The notes under the pieces are model-generated. The model ran no database searches, was not told where the DNA came from, and saw only the letters and a program-made list of their open reading frames with translations. Shown one piece after another: positions 16,408 to 26,432 of a stretch of DNA of 64,000 bases. A program made the translations under genes and the position numbers. The stretch covers positions 1-64,000 of the forward strand of contig JADJCX010000012.1 of assembly GCA_016703005.1 (NCBI GenBank), in the 5' to 3' direction. Each line of letters opens with the position of its first letter. Positions within the stretch are counted from its first letter, which is position 1. The DNA is from Flavobacteriales bacterium. Its GTDB lineage: Bacteria; Bacteroidota; Bacteroidia; Flavobacteriales_F; PHOS-HE28.

Positions 16408-18251
16408 ACTTCGACGACCGGAAATTCGTCCTCATCGCTGCAGTGCTCTTCGTCTGCGCCGTATTCGTGCTGCGGCTCTTCTATGTGCAGGTGATCGATG
16501 ATCAATGGAGCAAGAAGGCGGCGAACATCAGCCAACGCACCGTAACCGTTTTCCCAAGTCGCGGCTTGGTGTATGATCGGAAAGGACGATTGCTCACGGC
16601 CAACACACCGGTGTATGACATCATGGTGGTGCCGCGCGAGGTCAAGGGCCTGGATACCGTGGCCCTGTCGCAGCTCATCGGCGTCCCGATGGCCGATGTG
16701 CGTAAACGATTGAACGACGCCAAGACGTACAGCACCTACAAGCCAAGCATCTTCGAGAAACAGATACCGGCCGACCAGTACGCCAGCATCGCGGTCCATC
16801 TGCACAATTTCAAAGGATTCTATGGGCAAAGCCGTACGCTGCGCACATACCCAGCGCACGTGGCCGCTCATATGCTCGGTTACTTGAGCGAGGTGGATGC
16901 GCGGAAAGTCGAGCAGGATCCCTACTACAAGTCGGGTGACGTGATCGGCGTTGGTGGCATTGAGAGCTACTATGAACGGGAGCTCCGCGGCAAGCGTGGC
17001 GTACGGTACATGTTGGTGGACGTACACAACAACATGAAGGGCCGGTTCAAGGACGGCATGTACGATACCCTCAGCGTGGAGGGCAAGGATCTATACACGA
17101 GCATCGATCTGGAGGTGCAAGCCCTCGGCGAACGGTTGATGAAGGGGAAAAAGGGCAGCATCGTGGCATTGGATCCTAAAACGGGAGAGATCATCGCACT
17201 GGTGACCTCTCCTACCTACGACCCCGAACTGCTTGTTGGCCGTGTGCGGAACATCAATTACCGCATGCTGCAGAAAGACTCGCTCGACCCCTTGTTCGAC
17301 CGTGCCCTGCAAGCCCAGTACCCGCCGGGTTCCATTTTCAAGATCGTACAATCGCTCACCGCTTTGCAGGAAGGTGTGATCACCCCGCAAACCGGCTTTC
17401 CTTGCAACAAGGCGCTTGTAGGTTGCCACAACCACCCGAACGCCGGAAGCGTGGAGCAGGCGATCCAATTCTCGTGCAACCCTTACTTCTACCAAGTATT
17501 CAAACGGGAGATCGAACAGGACAAAGATCCGGACCGGTTCAAGGATGCCGCGATCGGATTGGCGGAATGGAAGGAGTACATGTTGAGCTTCGGGCTTGGA
17601 CAGCGACCGGCGTTGGACCTGCCGGCGGCGAAGGGCGGCAGCATCCCCGGTGTAGACTTCTACAACAAGATGTACGGTAAGGAAGCATGGGCATTCAGTA
17701 CCATCTATTCGTTGAGCATCGGTCAGGGCGAGGTGTTGGTGGTGCCCATGCAAATGGCCAATCTCGCCTCGACATTCGCCAACCGCGGATACTTCTACGA
17801 TCCGCATGTGGTGCGCGCGATCGGCCATCCGGACAGCTTGAAGACGGGGATCGAGCGGCACACGACCAAGGTGGATGGGAAATGGTTCGACCTGGTTGCC
17901 GAGGGCATGCGTAGGGTGGTGGAAGAAGCGGGTGGCACCGCTCGCAGGGCGCGCATTCCCGGCATTACCGTATGCGGTAAAACCGGTACTGCGCAAAACC
18001 CGCAAGGCAAAGATCATGCGGTGTTCATTGCCTTCGCCCCCATGGAAGACCCCAAGATCGCGATCGCCGTTTACGTTGAGAATTCGGGAGCGGGTGGAAC
18101 ATGGGCCGCGCCGATCGCGAGCTTGTGCATGGAACAATTCCTCACCGACAGCATCAGCCGTCCCGAGATCGCGAAGGAGTTGATGGAAACGGACTTGATC
18201 GCCACGGAGAAGAACTACGTGAAGTTCATCAGCAAACGGCGCAAGCGGTGA
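16404..18251 (+). CDS. mrdA: Penicillin-binding protein 2, elongasome transpeptidase
   Basis: 615 residues. One N-terminal membrane helix, then the PBP dimerisation domain (PSRGLVYDRKGRLLTANTPV), then the transpeptidase domain with the active-site SxxK as PPGSIFKIVQ (about residue 310), the SxN motif as SCN (about residue 356) and KTG as CGKTGTAQN (about residue 525). It cross-links side-wall peptidoglycan together with RodA. It overlaps mreD at its start and rodA at its stop by 4 bp each. Confidence 0.95.
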   Translation: MNFDDRKFVLIAAVLFVCAVFVLRLFYVQVIDDQWSKKAANISQRTVTVFPSRGLVYDRKGRLLTANTPVYDIMVVPREVKGLDTVALSQLIGVPMADVRKRLNDAKTYSTYKPSIFEKQIPADQYASIAVHLHNFKGFYGQSRTLRTYPAHVAAHMLGYLSEVDARKVEQDPYYKSGDVIGVGGIESYYERELRGKRGVRYMLVDVHNNMKGRFKDGMYDTLSVEGKDLYTSIDLEVQALGERLMKGKKGSIVALDPKTGEIIALVTSPTYDPELLVGRVRNINYRMLQKDSLDPLFDRALQAQYPPGSIFKIVQSLTALQEGVITPQTGFPCNKALVGCHNHPNAGSVEQAIQFSCNPYFYQVFKREIEQDKDPDRFKDAAIGLAEWKEYMLSFGLGQRPALDLPAAKGGSIPGVDFYNKMYGKEAWAFSTIYSLSIGQGEVLVVPMQMANLASTFANRGYFYDPHVVRAIGHPDSLKTGIERHTTKVDGKWFDLVAEGMRRVVEEAGGTARRARIPGITVCGKTGTAQNPQGKDHAVFIAFAPMEDPKIAIAVYVENSGAGGTWAAPIASLCMEQFLTDSISRPEIAKELMETDLIATEKNYVKFISKRRKR

Positions 18252-19569
18252 ACAAGCGCGAGAACGTCATCAGCAATCTGGACCCCGTGATACTGGGGAT
18301 CTATGTGCTGCTGATGGCCATGGGCCTTGCCAACATCTACAGTGCCTCGTACGACGCGGATCATCCGAACTTCTTCGACCAAAGCACCGAGCACGGGAAG
18401 CAGGCCTTGTGGATCGGGATCAGCATTGTGCTGGGTGCGGCCGTTATGCTCATTCGTGGCCAGTTCCTGCGCGACTACAGTTATGCCATCTATGCAGGAG
18501 TGATGGTGCTACTTGCACTGGTATTGCTGGTGGGCAAAGTGGTGAACGGCCAAAAAGGATGGTTCGAGTTCGGCAGCTTCAGCATTCAGCCGAGCGAGTT
18601 CGCCAAGTTCGCTACGGCACTTGCACTGAGCCGCTACCTGAGCGGCCTGAAAGCGTTGGCCGACAACAAGTCCCGACTTGTCAGCGCCCTCATCATTGCG
18701 GGCCCCGCTGCGTTGATCCTGCTGCAGCCCGATACCGGGACCGCGCTCGTCGGGCTGGCCTTCATCCTTGTCCTCTATCGCGAGGGCCTCTCAGGCAACA
18801 TCCTGCTGCTGGGGATCCTGGCGGCCGTGCTTGGCATCCTCAGCCTGCTCACCAAAGACAGCAGCATGGACCTGCCGTTCACCGAAGTGGTGCTCACTGG
18901 CAAGTACTTCTTGATCACCATGCTGGCCCTCGTTCTGTTGGGGTGCGCGTGGATCGTGCGCCGCATGGTCGTACGGCGCGAACGCAGGCGCTATTTCAGG
19001 CTCATCGCCTTCACCTTCATCGCAAGCGTGGCCATTATCGGCAGCGTTGACTATGCGTTCGAGAATGTGTTGCAGGATCACCAGCGCGATCGCATCTTGG
19101 ACATGCTCGGCCAGAAAGAGGATCCACGGGGCGTAGGCTACAATGTGGAACAAAGCAAGATCGCCATCGGCAGCGGCGGCTTAACCGGAAAAGGCTACTT
19201 GGAAGGGACACACACGAAGTACAAGTACGTACCCAAACAAAGCACCGATTTCATCTTCTGCACCGTGGGCGAAGAGTGGGGCTTTCTTGGCAGCGTTGTG
19301 CTGATCGCCGTGTTCGCTACACTCATTCTCCGCATCATCCTTATCAGCGATCGACAACGATCGCTTCACCAGGATCTTATTGTTACTGTGTCGCGTGCAT
19401 CTTCTTCCTGCACTTGGCCATCAACATTGGCATGACTGTCGGGCTGGCACCCGTGATCGGTATCCCATTGCCCTTCTTCAGCTACGGCGGTAGCTCGCTC
19501 ATCGGCTTCAGCATCCTCATCGGGATCCTGCTACGCCTTGATGCTGAACGCTTGGCCACGTTGCGCTGA
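18248..19569 (+). CDS. rodA: Rod shape-determining protein RodA (frameshifted)
   Basis: SEDS-family glycosyltransferase that polymerises glycan for PBP2. The start is the GTG at 18248, overlapping the mrdA stop. Ten membrane helices are recognisable; FGSFSIQPSEFAKFATAL and LLQPDTGTALVGLAF are family motifs. The first frame fails after ILISDRQRS (about 19363) and the C-terminus resumes in another frame with YCVACIFFLHLAINIGMTVG and PLPFFSYGGSSLIGFSILIG. Family comparison suggests loss of a CG pair in TCGCGCTTC at about 19363 and an extra T at about 19375. Most likely a consensus error in an intact gene. Confidence 0.9.
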
Positions 19570-19580
19570 CCGCAAAAGCA

Positions 19581-19621
19581 GAACGGGAGCCACTTGGCTC
19601 CCGTTCCGATGATCCTTTTTT
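19581..19621. terminator. Rho-independent terminator between rodA and the convergent ppiD-like gene
   Basis: GAACGGGAGCC (19581-19591) pairs with GGCTCCCGTTC (19596-19606) around a 4-base loop, followed ten bases later by a run of six T. It ends the purH/mre operon and may also serve the convergent gene from the other side. Confidence 0.8.
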
Positions 19622-19634
19622 ATCCGTCCTAAGC

Positions 19635-21729
19635 TCAGAAGTGCTTCGCGCGTTCGTCCTTCACGCCTGCTGCTTCCTTCAGTGCGGAGAACATGCGGCT
19701 CTCCACCTGGCCTTCGATCTTCTGTTTCAGGCTCAGTTTCTCGGCACTCACATCCGTGACTTCCGGGGCAGGGGTGTTCGTTGTCATCTGCACAACGTAC
19801 ACGCCTTGGTCGCCTTTGAGCGGCTTGCTCACCACGCCATCCGGCAAGCTGAAAATGGTGCCCACGAGATCCGTCTCGCTATAGCCACCGGGCAGGCTTG
19901 AGGCGCTGAAGGCCATGTCCGTGGCCGTACTCACGCTCACACCCAGTTCAGTGCCCAATACGCTGAGGTCCGTTTTCCCTTCCATGTTCTTCATCCACGC
20001 CTCGGCCTTCTTCTGCTTCAATGCCTCGGCGGTGAACTTGGCGCGAACGCTTTCCAGATCCGGTGCTCCCTCTTCCTTGATGCCCGTGAGCATGGCCACC
20101 ACGTGGTTGTCGCCGATCGTGAACACAATGCTGAGATCGCCAACCTTGGCGTTGTGCGCCCAGGTGATCAGTTGATACGGCTCTTGAAGGCCGGGTACGT
20201 AGCGCATGTCAGCACGCAACTCAGGTACGTTCTTCAGTTCAACACCCTTCTCCTTCGCAGCGGCATGGAATGCAGCACTGTCGCTGATGTTCGTACGGAA
20301 GGCGTTCGCCTCACGGAACCGCTTCTTGAAGGTATCGCCGCTCGGACGTGCTTTGCGGTCCACGGTTACGATACGACGCTCATCGCGATCACGTTGGCCC
20401 AACACTTCCACGATGTGGAACCCGTAGGTCGTCTTTGCGATGGTGGTGGCACCTACCGGCTCATCGAAACTGGCTGCCGTGAATTCAGCTACCATCCGGT
20501 TGCGATCGAACCATTCGTACACCCCGCCAGTGCTCTTGCTGCCCGGATCTTCGGTGTACTTGGTCACCATTGCATCGAACTGGCCTTTGTTCTTCTTCAC
20601 CACGGCCAAGATGCTGTCCGCGCGTTGCTTGATCTTATCGGTCTCCTCGGGGCTCTTGCCCTGTGTGCTCAGCAGGATGTGGCGCACGCGGGCTTCTTCG
20701 ACTTTCGCCAGCTCGCTCACCTTCACCAATTTCCAGGTCTCGCCATCACGGTAAGGTCCTACCACCTCGCCGGTGTCTGCGTTCCAGGATCAGACTATCG
20801 GTAAGCACATCAGCCGTGCCAGCAGTGTAGGCAACGGGTGTTGCGTTCTTCGTATCGGCATTGGCCATAACGAAAAGGCTGTCGTTGGTGCTCGCCGCCA
20901 GCGCTTCCTTCAGGGCTGACATGTCCTTCTCCAGCGACTTGATGTCGTCGTCGCTGGGCGTTACGGCGAAGACCACGTAGTCGATGCTTCGGGAAGCGAG
21001 CTGCTTGTGCTTGCGGTCGTTCTTGTGCTCGTTGTAATAGCGCTTGATCTCCTCCTCGCTAGGGGTATACAGGCTGTCGGCCTCGCTATCGTAGCGCTTG
21101 GCAACGAAGTTGAACGATGCCTTGCGGTTGTTCTGTTCGTTTTCGTCGCGCGCTTGGGCGGTGTTGATGAACACGCTCTTCTTGACCAAGGTGTTGTACT
21201 TGGCGTAGAGGCGCTCTTGGATCAAGCGGCGCTTCTGGATCTCATGGTAAACCGGCGCTTGCTCGTAAACGTTGTTGAAGTAGTTCTTCAAAGCCTCGGT
21301 GTTCACCGAACCATCCGGGTTCTGGAAGTTGGGCTGGTTCTTGAAATCGGGCAGCACGTTGTCGCCGAAGCGGATGTCGTTGTATTCGCCTGTGCTGAGG
21401 GTGTTGCCGAACCCGGCTTCCTGCAACTGTGGCATCATCACCCGCTCTTTCACCATTTCATTCCACATGCGGGTACGCAATTGCTCCATTTGGGCGCCGT
21501 CAACCAATTGGCCGAAGTCCTGACGAAGGCTGGTAGCCTCGTTCTCAACCCGAACGCTGAATTCCTTCAGGCTCAACTCACTTCCACCCACGTCGCCAAT
21601 GGTCTGGTCGCCTTGGCCGTAGCCACCGCTGTTCTCGAACAAGGCGGAAAGGATGAAGAGGACGAGCGCACCACCGACGAAGAACACTATGAGACCGCCG
21701 CGTTTCCGGATACTGCCAATGACTGCCAT
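19635..21729 (-). CDS. PpiD/SurA-type peptidyl-prolyl isomerase (frameshifted)
   Basis: Membrane-anchored periplasmic foldase, about 698 residues when repaired. The start is the ATG at 21729 (MAVIGSIRKRGGLIVFFVGG) with one membrane helix. A SurA-type N-terminal chaperone domain follows (to about residue 250), then a parvulin domain with RVRHILLSTQGKSPEETDKI and TTYGFHIVEVLGQR, then a second parvulin-like region. The frame breaks at about 20785: TDSLIL runs on as ERRHRRGG, while the correct NADTGEVVGPYRDGETWK is one base over, consistent with one extra G in a GG run. A second frame then runs to 19635. It is the last gene of the leftward envelope block, with its own promoter box at 21793-21800. 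Confidence 0.88.
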
Positions 21730-21779
21730 GAGCGTTGAGTTGTAAGCTTTGCCGAGGTCCCGGGAATAGGGGCCGTTAC

Positions 21780-21802
21780 GCGCAAAGGGCCGCAAATATA
21801 GA
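21780..21802 (-). promoter_or_regulatory. Promoter of the ppiD-like gene (TAnnTTTG box)
   Basis: On the minus strand TATATTTG (21800-21793) matches the Bacteroidota -7 consensus TAnnTTTG, about 64 bp before the start codon. The whole 23 bases beginning TCTATATTTGCGGCCC recur exactly on the plus strand at 26232-26254 before tRNA-Phe. Confidence 0.6.
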
Positions 21803-21811
21803 AGGCCGTTG

Positions 21812-23110
21812 TTACCCTTTCAGGCCGGTGGCCGGGTCGGTGACCAGTAGGCGTACCAAGTCGATACGGCCATGGCTCACTTGGGCAATAGTGAGGCGGA
21901 ACGCCCCTATTTCCAAGACTTTGCCGGGCTCGGGTAATTCCTCGGTATGGTGCAGGATCCACCCGGCCAGCGTGCCGAAGTCCTCATCCACCGGAAAGTC
22001 GAGGTTGTATTCGCCCACGAGCCGTTCCACGTCGATACCCCCGCTGAACAGGTATTCGTATTCGCCCAGCTTCTCTTCCACGATCTCACCCAAGTCGTGC
22101 TCGTCGTCGATATCGCCTACGATGGTCTCCACCACATCCTCGATGGTGAGCATACCTGCGGTCCCCCCGAACTCGTCCACCACCACCGCCACATGGGCCT
22201 TTTGCTTGGTGAAGAGCTGAAGCACCTGATCGACGGGCATGGTGCCGGGAATGAAGTTCACCGGGCGCATGACCCCGCGCACGGTGCGGGGCCTGCGGAA
22301 CATCTCGTAGCCATGTACATAACCGATGATGTTATCGATGCCGTCCTTGTACACGAGCAGCTTGCTCAGCCCGGTATCGGCGAACCGTTTCTGGAGCGTT
22401 GCGACGGTCTCTTCCACATCGATGGCCTCTATGCTCGCCCGCGGCACCATACGGTCCCGGGCTTTGGTGTTGCTCAACTCAAGGGTATTCCTGAAGTAGC
22501 CCACTTCGGCATCCATGTCTTTATCCGCCGGTGTGCTTTCGCTCACTTGTTTCAGGAACTCATCCAGGTCGATGCGGCCGAAGACCGGCTGGCCGGGTTT
22601 TGTGCGAACGCCGATGAGCCGAAGCAACAGTTCGCTCAGCCCGGTGAAGACCATCATGGGCAACCAGAGGATGATGTACAGCAATTGGAGCGGTACGGCG
22701 AAAACGCCCAACATCCCGTTCGGGTCAATGCGGAACAGCGACTTGGGGAAATACTCAGCGGTGACAAGGATGATGAGCGTGCTGATGATGGTGCTGACGA
22801 CCAGCACGAACCACTCATGTGCGTAAAGACTGCGCAGCCACGGGTCCAAAACCTTTGCCAGCATCAGCGAGTACACGACGATAGCGATGTTGTTGCCAAC
22901 GAGCAGGGCACCGATCACGCGGTGCGGGCGGCGATAAAGTCCCGCCAGCAACCGGGCACCGAGGTCGCCTTGCTTGCGCTGTAGCTCGATGTACAGCTTG
23001 TTGGCGCTCACGAATGCGATCTCAAGCCCCGACGAGAACGCCGAGAACAAGAAGGCAACGATGAGCAGTGTAAGGTCGGCGGGGGTCAAGAGCGAGTGAA
23101 GATGTGACAA
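21812..23110 (-). CDS. CNNM/CorC (HlyC/TlyC) family membrane protein
   Basis: 432 residues. An N-terminal DUF21 domain with four hydrophobic helices (FSAFSSGLEIAFVSANKLYI, then LLVGNNIAIVVYSLML) is followed by a CBS pair (RMVPRASIEAIDVEETVATL and a second with VVVDEFGGTAGMLTIEDVVE) and a C-terminal CorC_HlyC transporter-associated domain. Relatives are thought to handle Mg2+/Na+ exchange; the gliding-motility protein GldE belongs to the same family, so that is an alternative name. It lies in the conserved Bacteroidota order coaX - porin - lptC - CorC - isomerase. Confidence 0.85.
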   Translation of the reverse strand: MSHLHSLLTPADLTLLIVAFLFSAFSSGLEIAFVSANKLYIELQRKQGDLGARLLAGLYRRPHRVIGALLVGNNIAIVVYSLMLAKVLDPWLRSLYAHEWFVLVVSTIISTLIILVTAEYFPKSLFRIDPNGMLGVFAVPLQLLYIILWLPMMVFTGLSELLLRLIGVRTKPGQPVFGRIDLDEFLKQVSESTPADKDMDAEVGYFRNTLELSNTKARDRMVPRASIEAIDVEETVATLQKRFADTGLSKLLVYKDGIDNIIGYVHGYEMFRRPRTVRGVMRPVNFIPGTMPVDQVLQLFTKQKAHVAVVVDEFGGTAGMLTIEDVVETIVGDIDDEHDLGEIVEEKLGEYEYLFSGGIDVERLVGEYNLDFPVDEDFGTLAGWILHHTEELPEPGKVLEIGAFRLTIAQVSHGRIDLVRLLVTDPATGLKG

Positions 23111-23155
23111 ATGTGAAGATGAAGTGGCAGCGGGCCGAGCCGACGGCGACCGTTC

Positions 23156-23377
23156 TCAACGCTTCACTGCGGCAGCGCGCTCCCTTTCCTCCATTGCTTC
23201 CAGCTTCCCCCGCAGGAACCGCCGCACCCCATACATCAACAGGGCAAAAAGCGGAAAAAGGAGCCATGTCCACGCATCCTTCAACGACGTGTTGGCAATG
23301 GCCCATACCGCCAGACCCAGCGTGGCAACGGCCACCACCAGCCAGAAATACTCCATGAAACGGTTCACCTTCTTCAT
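23156..23377 (-). CDS. Small membrane protein downstream of lptC
   Basis: 73 residues from the ATG at 23377, which overlaps the lptC stop by four bases. Two hydrophobic helices (YFWLVVAVATLGLAVWAI and TWLLFPLFALLMYGV) are followed by a basic, then glutamate-rich tail. No named family is recognised, but its position inside the lptC-CorC unit implies co-expression. Confidence 0.7.
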   Translation of the reverse strand: MKKVNRFMEYFWLVVAVATLGLAVWAIANTSLKDAWTWLLFPLFALLMYGVRRFLRGKLEAMEERERAAAVKR

Positions 23378-23940
23378 TCGGGCCGCAAGGTATCGTTGGG
23401 CAATTCGATGATGCCGCTGGGTCGAAGGATCTCGTACCAACTGAAGTCCTCGGCCGCCCGCATGCCCTCACCGTGGATCACATCGTTCTTGCGTTGAATG
23501 GCGACCGGCTTGTCCGTACGCACGATAGAGCTGTCCTGTATCCAGTGCAGCTCTTCGGTCTTCAGTGTTTCACCTTTCGTGTTCACGAACACCACGTCCC
23601 CAGCCACGCGCATGGTGCGATCATCGCCGCGGATGGTGCCACGTTGTGCGGTGAGTTTGCTCCCTTCCTTGCCCGCGACAGTGAAGAACACCAGTTCAAC
23701 ACCGTCGCTCATTTCGGTCCGGGTCGGTTTACGCATGTACTCTTCAACAGTGCCTGCGCGTAAGCGATTGCGCACAATGGCACTATCACTGTACAGGTAC
23801 TCGGCATCGGTCGTCACACGGTCCGGCCCGTCGGCGTGCAGGTCCACTGCGGCAACACTGTCCAAGTCGTTCTTGCACGATGTGAGGACCAGTATCGCGG
23901 TAACCGCGAGAACCACGAAAGGTCCACGGACCTGCAGCAT
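23374..23940 (-). CDS. lptC: LPS export periplasmic protein LptC
   Basis: 188 residues from the ATG at 23940, chosen because it begins a lipoprotein signal with lipobox (MLQVRGPFVVLAVTAILVL then TSC). The remainder is the LptC/OstA-like beta-jellyroll: MSDGVELVFFTVAGKEGSKL, LTAQRGTIRGDDRTMRVAGD and LKTEELHWIQDSSIVRTDKP are typical. LptC hands lipopolysaccharide from the LptB2FG transporter to the LptA bridge. An alternative start lies at 24018, but it would place a basic stretch before the signal. Confidence 0.88.
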   Translation of the reverse strand: MLQVRGPFVVLAVTAILVLTSCKNDLDSVAAVDLHADGPDRVTTDAEYLYSDSAIVRNRLRAGTVEEYMRKPTRTEMSDGVELVFFTVAGKEGSKLTAQRGTIRGDDRTMRVAGDVVFVNTKGETLKTEELHWIQDSSIVRTDKPVAIQRKNDVIHGEGMRAAEDFSWYEILRPSGIIELPNDTLRPE

Positions 23941-24026
23941 TTGTCGAACGGTCGCGTGAATGCCGGTGGTCGATGAGCCAGTGGCATGGACACTTGTCGC
24001 CCGCCGCTTTAGGCTCATGACCTTCC

Positions 24027-25517
24027 TCAATCGATCCTGCGTCGTACGAACCATGCTTCGCGGGGATCGGGGGCAATGGTTATGCCTACGAACAAGGTGG
24101 TGAACTGCTCCTTGATCAAACCGTTGTCGGTTGTGCCGCGCTGGCCGAACTCACCTCCAATGGTGAGGCGACTACGTGAGTACTTGCCCAGCACCGGCAG
24201 CGAGAATCCAGCGCTCACGGCCATTTCATTCAACTGCGTACCGCGCACCACCAAGTAATCGTCGGTGTAGCGCACCCCGAAGCGATAGACCGTTTCCGCC
24301 AGCAACTTCCCCTCAACCCTCGTTCCGGCCGGGCGCCATGCCAGCCCAGCGGCGTAGGTGCGCTGCATCCCGAGATCTTCAGGCAATACCCATTGATCCA
24401 CGGCATTGCCCAATTGGCGCCAATCGCGCTGTCGCATTTCAGCCGTGATCGTCAACGCGTTCCCATGGGTGATGGAGAGCCCAACACCGAAGACCGGGGG
24501 CAACGAGATGCTGCCTTCCGCGCCCTCAACGCTGTACACCGAATCGCGCGGTGTTTCAACCCCGTTCTGCACCGTGTATTGGTTGAACAAGCTCGTGTAC
24601 TGGGCGTTCAGGTCGGCCCCGAACTCGCTGAAGAGCCCCACATGGAAACCCCAAGCAGCAGTATCGCGCCGCATGCTGTGGTCCAGTTTCCGCAGACTGT
24701 CCGGAAGATTGGCATTCCGCTCTTCCAACCGCGCACGGATGCGTTGGTTGCGCACGACCAACCGATCATGATGCCGCTTCCATGAACTCAGTTGCCCGCT
24801 GTACAGCAATCCGATAGTGTAGCTCGGGTCGCGCAGCACCAATGTTTCCGACCGCTTCGAACTGTAATACCCTTGCGATTGCGGCAGTATGGAGCGGCTA
24901 ACTTGCTCGATGCTCCCGAAGAGGTAGTTGAAATTGAGGCCCACGGAAAGCCTATTACCGAGTGCGATCGTGTCCTTGCGCCTGTTCTCTTCCCCAATGC
25001 TGTCGCGTCGGTGCCAAAGCACATGGCCCGCACCAAGGAAGGCACGGTTCAACCCTCCGGTGCCGGAATACTCATACGTGACCGGAACACCAGTACTGGT
25101 TGCTCCCTGTTGCGTGACGACATACCCCACATTGGTGTACGGCTGAAGCCCGAACGCCACCCCCCACTTCCGGCCGGCGAACGGCACTCCGATGCTGAGC
25201 CCAGCCAACTGGACGCCGCTCCGTTTTCCCTCCTGGGTGGTGGTAGTAAGAGTTGCGTTGCGCCAAGCACCCCCCGCTTCGAAGACCGGCGCAGCAAGGG
25301 TGGTATAGGAAGCCGGGTTGACCGAGGTAACGCTGAAGGGATCCATCACGGCCACACCCACGCTGCCCATGCAACTCTGGCTGATCTGGGCCGAATTGAC
25401 CAGCTCGCCGAAGCCATATGCCGAGTAAGGACTGTCGTTCGTGTTCTGGGCCTGCACGCTACCGGCTAGCGCCAGTAGGGCCAGCGCCCAACGCGTGTTG
25501 ATGTTCCAACAATGCAT
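24027..25517 (-). CDS. FadL/OMP1-like outer-membrane protein
   Basis: 496 residues with a signal peptide (RWALALLALAGSVQAQ). The mature start, NDSPYSAYGFGELV and later GSVGVAVMDPFSVTSVNPAS, is the form seen in FadL-type porins of Bacteroidota that sit beside coaX and lptC. The rest alternates as a beta-barrel. Its start overlaps the 3' end of coaX by 59 bp in another frame, so the two are translationally linked. Substrate unknown; hydrophobic compounds are typical of the family. Confidence 0.75.
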   Translation of the reverse strand: MHCWNINTRWALALLALAGSVQAQNTNDSPYSAYGFGELVNSAQISQSCMGSVGVAVMDPFSVTSVNPASYTTLAAPVFEAGGAWRNATLTTTTQEGKRSGVQLAGLSIGVPFAGRKWGVAFGLQPYTNVGYVVTQQGATSTGVPVTYEYSGTGGLNRAFLGAGHVLWHRRDSIGEENRRKDTIALGNRLSVGLNFNYLFGSIEQVSRSILPQSQGYYSSKRSETLVLRDPSYTIGLLYSGQLSSWKRHHDRLVVRNQRIRARLEERNANLPDSLRKLDHSMRRDTAAWGFHVGLFSEFGADLNAQYTSLFNQYTVQNGVETPRDSVYSVEGAEGSISLPPVFGVGLSITHGNALTITAEMRQRDWRQLGNAVDQWVLPEDLGMQRTYAAGLAWRPAGTRVEGKLLAETVYRFGVRYTDDYLVVRGTQLNEMAVSAGFSLPVLGKYSRSRLTIGGEFGQRGTTDNGLIKEQFTTLFVGITIAPDPREAWFVRRRID

Positions 25518-26205
25518 GCAGTCCTCGTAGGGTCAATAAAGGGTCGGCAAAGATGCGGGTTCCAAGACCAGCTAAAACCAAGGGCGCATCACCACCGGTG
25601 ACCACAACGGCAAGGTCGGGCCATTGTTGCCGCAAGGTTTTGGAATAACCGTGCACTTCGGCCAGAACACCATTGAAGACCCCGCTCTGCAACGCGCCGA
25701 CGGTATCCGTGCCCAGCAGGGGTACCGCTGCCACTTCCACGTTCGGGAGGCGGGCAGTGTAGGTGTGCATGGCCTCGGCGCGCATCCTTAACCCCGGGCT
25801 GATCGCGCCTCCGCAATATGTTCCTGACCCATCCACCACATCGTACGTGATGCACGTACCCAGATCGATGCTCAGCGAAGCCCTCTTGGGGAACATTGCC
25901 CATGCCGCAACGGCGTTCGCCGACCGGTCGACACCCAGTGTAGCCGGAGTGGTATAGGCACTCTGCAATGGAGACGGGCTCTGACCAGTGAGCCGAGTTA
26001 CGGGTGCCAACCGTTGCAGAAAAGCAATGAAGGCCGCATTCACTTCCCCGCTACAGGCCAAGGCAATACGGTTCGGGCGTACAGCAACCAGCCAAGACCC
26101 TAGCGCGTCGGGGCTGCTGGAAAGAAAACCATGACGCACTGGGCGACCGAGGGAGAACAGCGCCGCCTTAGTGCGGGTGTTGCCGATGTCGAGGACAAGG
26201 TCCAT
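25459..26205 (-). CDS. coaX: Type III pantothenate kinase
   Basis: About 248 residues. The ASKHA-fold motifs of CoaX are present: LVLDIGNTRTKAALF at the N-terminus, GVDRSANAVAAW, SIDLGTCITYDVVDGSGTY and GGAISPGLRMRAEAMHTYTA. It makes 4'-phosphopantothenate, the first step of coenzyme A synthesis. The ATG at 26205 puts the DxGNT motif at the usual position; the ATG at 26220 is possible. The last 59 bp overlap the porin gene. Confidence 0.93.
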   Translation of the reverse strand: MDLVLDIGNTRTKAALFSLGRPVRHGFLSSSPDALGSWLVAVRPNRIALACSGEVNAAFIAFLQRLAPVTRLTGQSPSPLQSAYTTPATLGVDRSANAVAAWAMFPKRASLSIDLGTCITYDVVDGSGTYCGGAISPGLRMRAEAMHTYTARLPNVEVAAVPLLGTDTVGALQSGVFNGVLAEVHGYSKTLRQQWPDLAVVVTGGDAPLVLAGLGTRIFADPLLTLRGLHALLEHQHALGAGPTGASR

Positions 26206-26231
26206 TGAGGCGGTGGCCATTGAAGTGCGCG

Positions 26232-26254
26232 TCTATATTTGCGGCCCTTTGCGC
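26232..26254 (+). promoter_or_regulatory. Promoter of tRNA-Phe (TAnnTTTG box)
   Basis: TATATTTG at 26234-26241 matches the Bacteroidota -7 box and lies 46 bp before the tRNA. The surrounding 23 bases are identical to the minus-strand element at 21780-21802. Confidence 0.6.
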
Positions 26255-26287
26255 AAAACGTGTACGCGGCTGCCAAAGGAACAGCTT

Positions 26288-26363
26288 GGTGCCTTAGCTC
26301 AGCTGGTAGAGCAACGGATTGAAAATCCGTGTGTCCCCAGTTCGATTCTGGGAGGCACCACCA
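26288..26363 (+). tRNA. tRNA-Phe (anticodon GAA)
   Basis: The acceptor arm GGTGCCT pairs with AGGCACC, the discriminator is A and the CCA end is encoded. The D arm GCTC/AGCTGGTAGA/GC, the anticodon stem ACGGA/TCCGT with loop TTGAAAA (anticodon GAA) and the T arm CCCAG/TTCGATT/CTGGG are all intact. Confidence 0.97.
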
Positions 26364-26367
26364 ACGG

Positions 26368-26390
26368 AAGTCCCGACGATGTCGGGACTT
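26368..26390 (+). terminator. Terminator after tRNA-Phe
   Basis: AAGTCCCGAC and GTCGGGACTT form a perfect 10-bp stem with a 3-base loop, five bases past the CCA end; the tail CTTCGTTT is only modestly T-rich. Confidence 0.7.
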
Positions 26391-26432
26391 CTTCGTTTGA
26401 CCTGGTTGCGATCGTGCGACAAGGGCAAGCCC

